Below, one piece after another: positions 8,605-18,581 of a stretch of 21,365 bases of DNA. The notes below the pieces were generated by a model. It was not told the DNA's origin and did no database searches. It saw only the letters and a program-made list of their open reading frames with translations. Positions within the stretch are counted from its first letter, which is position 1, and each line of letters opens with the position of its first letter. The DNA is from Membranipora membranacea (Eukaryota; Bryozoa; Gymnolaemata; Cheilostomatida; Membraniporidae), in NCBI GenBank assembly GCA_914767715.1, contig CAJZBW010000002.1, forward strand, positions 1 to 21,365, read 5' to 3'. The translations under genes and the position numbers were made by a program.

Positions 8605-9351
8605 TCACAGCTCCGGGTAGTTCAGAGTTGCCATATCTCCCTCCGACAGCAGCTCCTCCATCTCATACTCCTTCTTCAGAGTCCCCGCGTAGGGGTTCAC
8701 GTTCGAGTTCTCCTCCTTCTCACTGTAAACGTGGTAGTAGGGTTCCTCAACCATCCTTTCAGTGAAATCCTTCACTTCCTTGGGCAGCTCGTTGACGGTG
8801 GTACACTTGGTGCACTTGATGAAGTCGCTGACGCCCTTCGGGTACAGGACTTTGCTCCTGCAGGAAAAACAGCGCAGAATGGCGAAGTTTGGCATGCATT
8901 CGTTGATGGCGTTGCAGGTCCCGCACCGGAAGGTATCGGCAGTGCCAGGTACTGTTTGCACGTTTCGGCAGAGGTAGCACGCCACTAGCCTGCATCAGTA
9001 TGGAGCTACATGGTGGGCAGTTTGGAAGTTTTTGCCTTGGCTTCTGGTTTCCCCTCCTCGACCATCTTGAAAGTAGCTCCGTTCATGGTGATTATCTTGG
9101 GGTTGAAGGGCTGGCTCATCCTGAATCGGGACCATGGTACGGGAGTTCTGAGATACTGGCCTTGCCCTGTTGAGCAGCGTGTTAGGCTTCCCGTTCTTCC
9201 AATCGATGGTACTTATATGTTTCAGACTCCCTACCCTTCTGGTACTTCACCCTCGGGTCGAACTCCTCCAGCTCGATGTCGTTTCCATCTGCATGCAGCC
9301 ACACTTACCTTGGTCGTGGATCAAAGCTTTCTTGTTATTTCTTATCAGCAT
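8605..9351 (-). CDS. double LSD1-type zinc-ribbon protein
   Basis: About 228 residues in four exons (9351-9309, 9288-9141, 9120-9010, 8989-8605), TGA at 8605-8607. The N-terminal ~100 residues are charged (ELEEFDPRVKYQKGRESE; LEEREAEHAAQQGKASISEL) and contain MSQPFNPKIITMNGATFKMV. Two consecutive Cys-x2-Cys pairs follow: CYLCRN...FRCGTCNAIN, then LRCFSCRSKVLYPKG...IKCTKCTTVNEL. The second matches the LSD1-type zinc finger (CxxCRxxLxYPxG...CxxC), found in plant and protist regulators. The C-terminal ~60 residues are acidic. Three 20-nt introns are needed. A start at the zinc ribbons alone fails because a TGA lies in frame just upstream, so the spliced model is required. The biological role is unknown. 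Confidence 0.85.
8990..9009 (-). other. 20-nt intron
   Basis: Minus-strand sequence GTAGCTCCATACTGATGCAG, with A at -6. It contains the in-frame TGA that otherwise separates the zinc ribbons from their N-terminal part, and joins TSKLPTM to LVACYLCRN. Confidence 0.85.
9121..9140 (-). other. 20-nt intron
   Basis: Minus-strand sequence GTACCATGGTCCCGATTCAG, with A at -6. It joins GKASISELP to MSQPFNPKII. Confidence 0.82.
9289..9308 (-). other. 20-nt intron
   Basis: Minus-strand sequence GTAAGTGTGGCTGCATGCAG, with A at -6. It joins KKALIHDQ to DGNDIELEEFDP. Confidence 0.8.
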
Positions 9352-9484
9352 TTACTTATTATAAATTGTATACTCCGATTAAATGCCTACCTGTCTGGAG
9401 GGACTCAAATAGGGTAGGCAACCAGGGAAGTAGCTAGAAAGGAGAGGTTGATAGGTATTGACTGGTGGTACTGAATAAAAACTA

Positions 9485-10480
9485 TCATCTGGAAGTGTGC
9501 AGGGCATTGCGCTCTACCTTCTTCAGTTGCTGCAGGACCACCTTCAGTTTGCTCTCGTTGACGTGGGAGTTGGGGATCCTGGGGTGGGGCTATCCCTCGT
9601 AACGGCGGGAACCCCCTTAGTAATCTGACATCTGAGAGTGGTTGATGGTCATGCTTTGCCGCCGGGAAATATACGACTGGTTCTGACTCTCAGCCCCCAT
9701 GGCCTCAGCCACATCTTTGACGGGAAGACTAAGTGCGGCCAGATACTCCTTCTTGCTTTCGACTCCCTGGGAGTGATGTTTGTTGATTTCCTCCATGAGT
9801 TTGATTTCCTCTTCCTCTAGTTTGGACATTTCGCGTTTGTTGTGTTCCTTTTCCTTGCCCATTTTGACGATGGTCTGTGCTTGTTCGGTATAGATGCCTG
9901 CAAGTTTATCTTTCCAAAACTGCATATACTTTTCCTTGGCGGCATCAGATTCCTCCTTAACCTTGCGTTTCCTCTGTTGTTGGCAAGACAGGTAATCCCG
10001 ATCCATTTCCTTGAGTCTGCGATCATGTTAATTGGACTGGTGTTTAAGTTCCCTGGCATCATCAAGTTTGACCAAATAGATAGCTTTCTGTATATCCTGC
10101 AGTTCTTTTTCATGCGTGGCTCGGATAGACTGATTGCGTCTACGTAACTAATTGACTCTTTGTTATTCCTGATGATTATCTTTAAGTTTCTATATGATTG
10201 CAGATATACCCATTGATTGATTTTGTTCACTTCTACTTTCTTTTGGATTGTTTCCTTCGTCAGATGCTTGTTCTTCTTTACGTTGTCTTTCTATTTCTGC
10301 AACTGCTGACGCAGCAATTACACCCGGTTCTTCATCGTCTACATCTAGTCTTTCTGCTTCTTTGCCTAGAACTTCTCGTTCATGTACGAAATCTAAGGGT
10401 TTATCCGGCCAGACCCACTCATCTATATTTAATTTATTTATCACAAACCCAGCCATTATAAACTTGCCCCACCCCTCCAT
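9485..10480 (-). CDS. coiled-coil protein
   Basis: 331 residues in one frame from ATG 10478-10480 to TGA 9485-9487, with no intron. A second ATG (10454-10456, MAGFVINK) is an alternative start. The N-terminus NIDEWVWPDKPLDFVHERE is distinctive and may fold. Residues ~85-260 are a charged coiled coil (QRVNELRRRN, ARELKHQ, VKEESDAAKEKYMQFWKDKL, KREMSKLEEEEIKLMEEI). The C-terminus is Ser/Arg/Pro-rich. TAA/TAG codons are read as Glu in the coiled coil (QEEQRVNE; QSNEHDRR) and in SDYEGGSRRYEGEP. I do not recognise a family; a structural or cytoskeletal role is a guess. Confidence 0.8.
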
Positions 10481-10527
10481 CCTTATGAGCTAATCCACTT
10501 AATCCACTCCCAAAGGTTATTATTTAA
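10481..10527. promoter_or_regulatory. 47-bp divergent spacer
   Basis: Spacer between outward-facing starts at 10480 (minus) and 10528 (plus). It carries a short direct repeat of AATCCACT (10494-10513 region) and an AT-rich stretch before the plus-strand ATG. Confidence 0.35.
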
Positions 10528-10952
10528 ATGATTGTTATAGCCACCTTGCTGCTACTAGCCAGTGCTACTCGCCACAATCTAGTCACCCCAGGCCAAAGCA
10601 TCGTCTAGACCGACGGAGTGCTGAAGTGCATATCGGACCGGGACACCAAGTTGTCGATAAACAATGTGGCACTGTTCTGTGGCGATGAGACCCAAGCCAA
10701 CCATAAATGCTACAGCAGCTACTACTCGTTCAAACTTTGCCTCATCAACAACAACTGCCAAAACAAACTCGATGAACCTGAAGTATTTTTAGTGTTAGCT
10801 AGATCACCCTCAACTGCTGGAACTGTTGGGACAACATGCTCACCAATGCTCAACAGATGCAGGATTATCAGAAACTTATACAGACCTGCAGTCTTCACTC
10901 CTACACTCTCGTCCTCTACCTGGCCCTGCTGGCTCTCCTGCTGGTCTGGTGA
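10528..10952 (+). CDS. small Cys-rich secreted protein, possibly GPI-anchored
   Basis: About 134 residues, exons 10528-10782 and 10803-10952, TGA at 10950-10952. Residues 1-14 (MIVIATLLLLASAT) are a signal peptide. The ectodomain has eight cysteines in the spacing KCIS, FCGD, KCYS, LCLI, NCQN, NCWNCW and TCSL, suggesting four disulfides. The chain ends in a hydrophobic stretch (YTLVLYLALLALLLVW) directly before the stop, with no cytoplasmic tail. That is typical of a GPI-attachment signal, though a plain C-terminal membrane anchor is possible. I do not recognise the fold. A single TAG near residue 27 is read as Glu. It may be a surface protein; ciliates use many GPI-linked ones. Confidence 0.8.
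10783..10802 (+). other. 20-nt intron
   Basis: GTATTTTTAGTGTTAGCTAG, with A at -6. Removal joins KLDEPE to ITLNCWNCWDN and brings the C-terminal hydrophobic segment into frame. Confidence 0.88.
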
Positions 10953-11022
10953 ATTTGTAACTTAATGGCTGCTTATAATGGACATCTGGGCGAGGCCTTC
11001 GCAACATTATAAATCAAAGATA

Positions 11023-14000
11023 TCACTCCTGGCTGATCGTGGCCAGGGAAGTCAGCATGCCCTCCTCCATCACCTTTATAGCGTTTATGAGGTTTTCATG
11101 CCGGACTGGCTTCTACCCGCTTTCCAGCACCTTCCTGATGAAGGTCTGGATGATCTTGCGGACCAGTCGCTCGCAGTTCCACTGGTTGCTCTTGACGGTG
11201 TCCTTGTAGGATTTGAGGTAGAGTTCGTTCTTCCTGAGGTATTCTAGTTCTCCCTGGTAGGCCTTGACCTGCATGCTCCTTTCGTTCTGCATGTCCTTGA
11301 TCCTATTTTCCAGTTTCTCGATGGTATTCCTGGAAATGCCCAGTTCGTGGATGACCTTCCTCAGTTCGTTATCTTTATGTCGCAAACTTTCGAACTGCGC
11401 CTTGTTTTCCTCCATAATTTTGTTGATTTATTTGTTCTTCTCACTGAACATGCCGAGTTTCTCCTATTCTATGCGTTTGACTTTCTCCTCATACATTTTC
11501 TTCAACTCCACATCATCGATCTATCTGTGTTTCAATTCTTCGGTCTTCTTGAACAGTTAGGCTTCCTTTTCATTGAATTTTTCCTTGAAATAATCTTTTT
11601 CCTTCTCGATGAGTTCCACCTTCTGATTGACTTCCTCACAGTCCTAGTCATACTTGATGTTAAAGTTATGGCTCATCTAATCTAGCTATCTCTGCTTCTC
11701 CTCTTCTACTTCGCGTATCCTGCTTTCAAACTCGTACAATTTGCCTCCCAATTCAAACATATGCTCGTCTTTCTACCTGTTCTACTCGGACAGTTCCTCG
11801 TAGGACTTCTCCGTTTGCTCCAACTTCTTCCGGACCTCTTCCAACTCTATCCGCAGTTTGTTGATACTCTCATGCATTGAACTGTTGTTCTCCCGTTCCA
11901 CAAACAGAGCTTCTTCCAGTTCAGCCATCTCCTCCCGATTGACCTGCAGTTCCTTACTGGCTTTGACCACCTGCACCTCCAGAGAGCGGATGTTGTCGCT
12001 GGCCTGAGCATTGATGATTTCCAACTGTTTGGTAAGCATTTCGTTCTATTCCTTGAATTCCTCATTGGTGTTGTTGCTTCGCAGATGCTCTTCCTCCACT
12101 TTCTTCCTCAGGATACCTGTCTCCTCGGTGATTTCTGTAAGCTGCAATTCCTTCTCTCGTAGTTTGGTCCGGATGTCGTTGTATTTCTGGATTTCCTGAA
12201 CAAAACTGAGCTATAAATCTTTGAATTATGTGCTTACCCTTTTGCTACTTTCTTTCACGTCTTCCAAATCCAGTTTATACTTCTGCTTACTGTCTTCTGC
12301 CTGCTGCAGTTGGTAGCGAAGATCAGTGGCGGTGTTTTCGAGGTTGGCGATTTCCACATTTTTTTCAATTTATTTCCTAATAATTTCTTACTTTTCCTTC
12401 AGGATGCTGTTGTTAAAGGCCCGCACTTATTTCAACTTATTCTCTTCTTCAGCAAGCATACTCTCATATTTTTCATTGGTTTCTCGGACTGATCCATACT
12501 GAATCTCCAGCTAGTTAAACCTCTCCTCACTTTCCTTCAGTTTTTTCTTCATTTTTGCTAGATCTTTGGCACACTCAGTTTTTTCATCTTCCAGCCCAGA
12601 TAGCTTCAGATCTTTTTTGTAGGACTGTTCCTTTTAGAGGATCAGCACGGAGTTGATATTCATCATCTCGACTTCCAGATCATGGATGGACTTCTAGACA
12701 TGGTCGGTTTTATTGAACTGATATTCTAATTTATCCTCCATTTCTCGTTTCTCCTTCATCAGTTGGTATATCTTGGCCTAGTATTCCTCAGTCACCCGGT
12801 CCAGCTACATTTTGATGCTTTTCACTGTGAACTAGAGTTCGTTTTTGGATGACTCTAGCTAGTGGCATTCGACCTGGAAATGGTTTACCTGCATTTACAA
12901 CTGTTCGATGCTGATGTGGCTGGAAATCTCAGTCTACCCCTTCTCGTCCTTTATCACCCTCAGAGTTTCCTCCAGACGTTCAATTGAACTTAGCTTTTAT
13001 TAGATCTGTCTTCGGTTGGTCTCGTTTGTTCTTCCAATATCGAGCCGCAACATATCGAGTTCTCGCTAAAGGGCTTTATTCCTCTCGGCTAGTTTAACCA
13101 CTTGCCCTTTTGATTCCCTTCCCGCATTGCTGATAGCGCTGACTAGGGTCATTGCTAAGGTCAGCAATGCCTTTCTTCATCGAGATGTTCTGGAAATCGT
13201 GCGACCCAAAGAGGGATGTCTTGACTGTTTAGTGTTTCTCCGTGGAGAAGGTCTGAACAACCTGCGTAAAGGAGCTGTGTAGTGCCTCGGCTACTGATTC
13301 CTTGAACTTTTAATACTATTTTTTTAAGGAGTTGCACTTGTTCTCAAGGGAGATATTTTCTTCCTGATTTCTTTTGAGGTCGTGACTCTTCTCATCAAGT
13401 TATCTTTCATTTTAATTCGATTTGTGGCAGTAGTTGAGGACATCTGTCTTAGCCTTCTCATAGTCTCGCTGCAAAATTTCCAACATCTTCTTGGTTTTCT
13501 CTTGCTAGTTCTGGCCGATTTGCAGTTGATCCTTCACTTCTTTGGCTTTGTCTTCAGCCATGTGCATTTTTGCCTCCACTTCATTGCTTTTTTTAATAGT
13601 CTCGAGTAACTCCATTTGCTTGCTCTTCAGAGTATTTTCTAGCTGTCGGTTCCTTTCCTAGGTGGCTTTAAGTTCCTTGACGATCTTATCGTTTTTATCG
13701 GCTACCATGGAGATCTCGTAATCGCATTTTTGCAGTTTTCCGTAATAATTTTTGTGGTTTTCCTTCTGAGTGTGTATCTTTTCTTAGAGAAGTTCTATGA
13801 CACTTTCGTGCTCTCTTACTATTTTTCGAACTGATGGTACTTGTCCTGGGATGATTGGGTTAATTTCTCGTATTTCTAATCTGCAAATTGTTGGGTCATC
13901 TTCAATCTGGCCAGCTCCATGTTCAGCTATGAATTGGTCTCCACCAACTGCTAGTTTTTCACCATTTCTGACTACAGGTCTATTTTAAGACGAGATAGCT

Positions 14001-15994
14001 CCTCCCTGCTCTTAGAGAACTCTCCCTTGGTAGACTCAAGCAGAGAATAGTTCTTTTACTTTAACCTACTGAACTATCTTTGCAGGTCCTCCCACTCCTC
14101 CTCCTTGAACTTCAGCTGCTTCCGCAAACTCTTATCTTTCTCCCGGTATTCGCTGAGTTCTTTCGACAGGCCTTCGTTGGCCTTTTTTGATTTTTCTAGG
14201 CTGCCTTTGGTCTGCTCAAGATGAGCTTCCGATTAAATCAACTTAGTAGAGAGGACCTTCACCTTTTCCTCGGAATCTCGGATGGATTTTTTCAGGTACT
14301 CGGTTTCCCTTTTGTACTAGTGAGTGATTTTCCTCGAGTACAGTTTCTTTAGAGAGGACAAACTTTTCATGTGTTTTTTCCAGCAAATTCTTCTTTTCAC
14401 TGATGCTCCTCAACTCTTTGAGGATGTCGCTATTTTTGTCCCTGACTGGCCTCAGTTCCTCCAGTTCGGCCCTGAGTGTGTTCATCTCCTGGTTGTACAG
14501 TTTGAACTCATACTCATTTTTCAGCAGTAAACCCTTGAATTTGTCGATTTAAGTAGTCAGTTCGTTCTTTTCGAGGTTGGTTTTGGTCAACTGTTGGTTG
14601 ACTTCTTCTATCTTCGCCTTACTGTCCTCTATCTTCTGCCTGCAGGCGTTCCTTTAGTTTTGAAGTTGGGAATCGAACTCAAAAAGTTTATTCTGGAGGT
14701 TCCTCTATAGTTCATTAACACTGTGTTTTTCCCTCTCCAACATGCCATTTTTCCTCTCCAACTAGCCTTCCTTATGTTGCAGCAACTCTGTCAGTGTCTT
14801 CAGTTGCCTCTCTAGTTCTTCCTGCTTGGAAGCTGCCTTGGAAGAGGCTGAATCAAGTTAATTTTCAAGCACCATGATCTGTTCCTCCAAGTTATAGGTG
14901 ATATCCTTGCTGCTACTTCTGAGCTGATCATTTTCCTTCGACAAAGAAACAATAGTATCATCCATAATATGGATAGCATGATCCTTATTGGCAAGATCTT
15001 CCCTAAGAAGATTGACCTCAGCCTCCCTACCCTGCAAACCAGCCAAACCCACTGAAAGTTCCTTAATCCTCATATTTTTCTCAGTGATGGCCTTCTCTAG
15101 TTCCTAATTTTTTATTTTCAACTTCACAATTTCGAGTTTGTAGTTATTCTCGTTATTCTACAAATTCATCCTTTTACTCATCTCGTTCTTAGATGTCTCT
15201 GCTTCCTTCAGGTATTTCTGCTTCAGTTTATGGTAGTTCTACCGGTAGACTTCGGCCTACATGGCCTTTTATCTCTCGAAGTTGTCCTGACTGAACTCGA
15301 TTGGCAGATATTTTCCCTTGCTGGTCACCTGACGCACCTTTCCTTTGGGAGATGGGTTGTTCCGACGGTAACCCAGTCCCACCCCGCCCACTCCAGAGTG
15401 GTCCCGTCCCCGGATCTACTCCTCCAGCTTGCCTACCCGAGGGTTGTTGGTTACTGGAAAATAGGTTTCTGAACGTGACTCATATCCTATTGTTAGAGGG
15501 TCTGCCTTTTTAACGGACCGATAATCTCCGCTGCCGTGATAGGTCTCCTCGTTATGTCTGGGACTGTGCATCCTTGGTTGTGGATCTGGTACGGCCGTGA
15601 GTGTCCTTTTCCTGGCTGCCTCGCGGGTAACCCTATCAACTCTGAGTTCGCAAAAGGCTTCGGTGTCGAGGCACTTGGAGAGGGTGATGATGAGTCGATC
15701 GCCTTCGGAACGGATAAGTTCGTTGTGGTATATTTTGGCGATGCCTGAGATGTACCTGGCTCCCTTTTCGGTGACCAGACAGATATTCAATTCTGCGAAC
15801 AGTTTAGTGCTATCTTAGCGAAGTCGTGTATCTTGATTGAATATAAATTTCGCTTCTTCGTTGTACTGGACTTCCTGGGTGAGAGGTTTCCCGGCTTGTT
15901 CGACGACCATTCTGCACGGGAATTTGACTTTCATTTTGACAGAGACAATGGTGATTGCAAAGTTCAATATTTCTCCTTCATCTTCCTTCGACAT
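11023..15994 (-). CDS. giant coiled-coil protein with N-terminal NT-C2 domain
   Basis: About 1640 residues, ending TGA at 11023-11025. The first ~125 residues resemble the NT-C2 (EEIG1/EHBP1 N-terminal C2) domain: KMKVKFPCRMVVEQAGKPLT, FIFNQDT, ELNICLVTEKGARYISGIAK, LSKCLDTEAFCELRV. This domain usually binds membrane or partner proteins. A ~100-residue basic linker follows, then more than 1300 residues of nearly continuous coiled coil. Dozens of in-frame TAA/TAG codons read as Glu fit the heptads. The frame changes three times. Two changes are best explained by introns (14299-14317, 13815-13840). The third, at 13141, is a single-base shift with no GT-AG intron. The start at 15994 is chosen because an AT-rich leader with a TATATAAAC-like box precedes it; an in-frame ATG at 16105 is the alternative. 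It is probably a centrosomal, basal-body or Golgi-type tether. Confidence 0.82.
13815..13840 (-). other. probable 26-nt intron
   Basis: Minus strand starts GTACCATCAG and ends ATAGTAAG, with A at -6. It joins TQSSQDK to EHESVIELLEEK. It is longer than the 20-nt norm, and other boundaries (for example 17 nt) cannot be excluded. Confidence 0.5.
14299..14317 (-). other. probable 19-nt intron
   Basis: Minus strand GTACAAAAGGGAAACCGAG, with A at -6. It moves the coiled-coil frame from ...LEENHSL to YLKKSIRDSEEKV. A 25-nt intron (14317-14341) would also restore the frame but lacks A at -6. Confidence 0.55.
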
Positions 15995-16241
15995 CAGTAA
16001 TGGAGAGATGGACGTTTGAAGTTTATATATTAATAGGTTTTCATAAGAAATTGCAGCGATCACCCAACTGTCCCCGCCTCCCTGCCCACCTCCAAAAACA
16101 TCCATTCGGAGTCACTATGGTGCGGGAAAGATCCCTGCTCCACTTCAAAAAGAAGATAATTTCTAAAATATGCTTAGTATCACCCCTGAGTTTCAACTTA
16201 ATCTTTGACTGGTAATCTGATGCCCAAGTTCAGTCATAACT
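15995..16241. promoter_or_regulatory. 247-bp divergent spacer
   Basis: The largest internal spacer, between the coiled-coil gene (minus) and the 16242 gene (plus). It contains TATA-like stretches (tttatatattaata near 16022 on the plus strand). A 42-codon plus ORF (16117-16245, MVRERSLLHFKKK...) overlaps the next ATG by its ATGA; it could be an upstream ORF or chance. Confidence 0.4.
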
Positions 16242-17090
16242 ATGATTATTATTTATAAGAATCATAATAGGAAAACAAAACTACCACATTCAATGGAAAA
16301 CATACCAATTCGTAACAAAAATTACGTTGATAATACAAAACATATGCTAAAACGATAGAACCGATCAGACAAACGCAATAAAGATACACCGTAACCACTC
16401 TTGCTTTCCCTACTCCAGAGGAATCGATCACTGCAGATGCTCTTCGATTGCAACAGACCCCTCCAAAAGAATACCAAACCTATAAGGGAGACCCACCAAC
16501 ATTGTAGTCCCAAAAATCAGATGTTGGGGCAGGGTGGCGCCAGAGATAAAGAAGGAAATAAATAACAACATCAACTCAAAATACTCAGCAGGGATGACTA
16601 TCTCCTTCCCAGGGGGCACATCAAACCCAATAAAGCCAAGGGGCAACATCTGCAACTTGAAAATAGGAGAAAAGAGTATCTCAAAATTAATGTCAACCAC
16701 ACCGAGGCCAACCAAAACAAACCTTTGCTGGCTAAAAATAGCTCTGGCTACGACCCTAGAAACTACGACTGGCGGAAAAGTCTCAGCAAATCGAAGGAGA
16801 AGTACACATCTGCCCGCAGTCCCCGTCCAGTCCAAACTCCCATCCATTCAGTTAAAGTTACCGAATCATAGTACTACCCAGGCACCCGCAAAAATAGCGA
16901 ACAGGAACAGCACCCACTGTAGACCAGGAGAGAAAAGTGTAAGACCACAGCTAGTGTTGGACACAGCCGGTCCCAGAGCGCACTCTCAAAACCTATGGTG
17001 ATCAGGAACATCTTCGAGCCACAGACCCCCAAATCCAAGCGGGGAGACTTTTCGAGCAGCAAGAGCATGTTCTTCACTTTCGGACTCTGA
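16242..17090 (+). CDS. uncharacterised basic, probably disordered protein
   Basis: About 282 residues in one frame, TGA at 17088-17090; ATG 16293 (MENIPIRNKN) is an alternative start. It is rich in Lys, Arg, Asn, Gln and Ser with almost no hydrophobic core, for example HMLKRENRSDKRNKDTP, GYDPRNYDWRKSLSKSKEKY and EQHPLETRREKCKTTA. The C-terminus carries SRSQSALSKPMVIRNIFEPQ, TPKSKRGDFSSSKS and MFFTFGL. No domain is recognised. The complementary strand has long hydrophobic ORFs; I reject them because the plus frame is continuous for the full length, has sensible codons and ends in TGA. TAA/TAG in frame (DTPEPLL, GNKEQHQ, TESEYY, PLETRR) are read as Glu. Confidence 0.72.
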
Positions 17091-17139
17091 TCTTACTATC
17101 CTGCAAAACAAGGCTTATTATTATTTAGGATTAAAACCG

Positions 17140-18491
17140 ATGGGTGCCATCATCGCCCAGGGAGTCTGCTGCTGCTTCACCTGTTGCTGCCAGTCGATCT
17201 CCGATGCACTCAGCCGACTGCTGGGTCCTGAAAAAGTCACCAAGGTGTTCTACCTCTTCCTGGTGGCCGTCTTCATCATCCCGGCCATCGTAGTGCTCTT
17301 CTACGTCAACCAGATCCAGTCCTTCATCGAGTACTTCTCCTGGATGAGCTGTCCCTCGAGTTCGGGCGGCGGGTAAGGGATGCCTAACTCAGACAGTTCG
17401 AGTGCGTGGGTCCTTCAGCCGTATACCGTATGTCCCTGAGTATCTTGTGTCTGTTCGGTCTGATGATGGTGATAATGGTCTGCCGTAGCAAATTGGCCAT
17501 GGTGATAAACTAAGGTCTCTTCTGTGTCAAATATCTTCTTGTAGCTGGCCTATTCATTGGGTTCTTATGGATTGAAAACGATACCTTTGACAACTATTCG
17601 CAGGTGAGTAAATACGCCTCCATCTTGTTCATGATCATCCAGGTACTTTTGAGCTTATTTTAGTCGATCATTCTCATCGATTTGTTCTACCTAGCCGGGA
17701 TCAAACTTATCAGGCACTATGATTAAGGAGAAACTTCATATGGAGCTGTTGTTATTGTACTCACTGTCATTGCAGAAGCCGCAGCTATCACGCTCAATGT
17801 TCTGGGCTATGTGTTCTTCGGGGCTGAAGATACCTGTGGGGACTCCCTCTGGGTCAACATCGTCTCCTCTGGCATCCTGACTGCACTCCCTCTGGTTCAG
17901 ATCTTCAACTTCAACAAACAAAACAGTCTGCTGACCACTGCTCTGGTAGGAATGTACGTTTCTTACCTCTTGTTCATCTGCCAATTCTCCTACGGGGGAG
18001 CCCACTGCACAGGAAGGATGACCTATGCCTCCCTGGCTGTGGATATCATCGTATCAACTCTGTTTTTCATCCTCACCATGTACGGTTCCATCATGGGTGG
18101 GTCGGGGAAGGTAAAACTCACAGAAAACACCGATCTCCATGCCGCCCTGGGGGTGGTCAACACCTAACGCAGTGAGGGGTAGCAAACCTAAGTGAAGGAC
18201 CATATCCAGCCCAAGGAAGTGGATAGGAAGGATAAGGAAAATGCAAATTTATCCCGTTACACATAGAGTTGGGAGTGGGTGAAATGGCATTTCTACATGT
18301 GCCTCGCCTCGATGTACGTGGGCATGCTGATAACAAACTGGACATCGGCCAGTCTGACAACAGGAGACCTGATTTCAAACGATTTCGGGTTCTGGGTGCG
18401 TGTCTTGGTGTCATGGGGGATGGTAATCCTTTACATTTGGACTTTGATAGCCCCCCGCGTGTGTCCGGGCCGTGATTTCACTGTGGTTTGA
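17140..18491 (+). CDS. Serinc (TDE1) family multi-pass membrane protein
   Basis: About 443 residues, exons 17140-17372 and 17393-18491, TGA at 18489-18491. Starts MGAIIAQGVCCCFTCCCQS, the Cys-rich N-terminus of Serinc proteins, and continues with about ten hydrophobic helices. Family strings are visible: LGPEKVTKVFYLFLVAVFII, MVINEGLFCVKYLLVAGL, SIILIDLFYLAG, and the conserved end SWEWVKWHFYMCLASMYVGM, LITNWTSAS, FWVRVLVSWGMVILYIWTLI, AP, CPGRDF. Serincs are proposed lipid transporters or scramblases of the plasma membrane and endosomes. A hydrophilic cytosolic linker (TERSEGEQTEVKDHIQPKEV) precedes the last two helices and contains three UAR-encoded Glu. Only 49 bp separate it from the preceding gene. 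Confidence 0.93.
17373..17392 (+). other. 20-nt intron
   Basis: GTAAGGGATGCCTAACTCAG, with A at -6. It joins SSSGG to QFECVGPSAVYRMSLS and restores the membrane-protein frame. Confidence 0.92.
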
Positions 18492-18581
18492 TTTTACTAA
18501 ATATCTGGCGTGCTATTATTCGTGTGTATGACTCACCGATGTCCTTTGACTGTTACTAAACAATATAATTGATAACAAGAA

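Noticed and set aside
12199-12237. A possible 27- or 42-nt in-frame intron (GTAAGC...) in the coiled-coil gene
   Set aside because: Neither has A at -6, the frame is open without splicing, and the encoded residues are acceptable, so there is no evidence for removal.
13275-13294. A perfect-looking 20-nt GTA...AG segment with A at -6 (minus strand GTAGCCGAGGCACTACACAG) inside the coiled-coil gene
   Set aside because: Splicing it moves into a frame with poor codon use that ends at TGA about 40 codons later, while the unspliced frame is clearly coding. About one such match is expected by chance in 5 kb.
16249-17077. Long hydrophobic minus-strand ORFs suggesting a multi-pass membrane protein
   Set aside because: They need at least three frame changes, with only one matching the 20-nt intron pattern. 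The plus strand is one continuous frame across the whole region, has a normal end with TGA and gene-like codons, so the hydrophobic ORFs are its antisense shadow.
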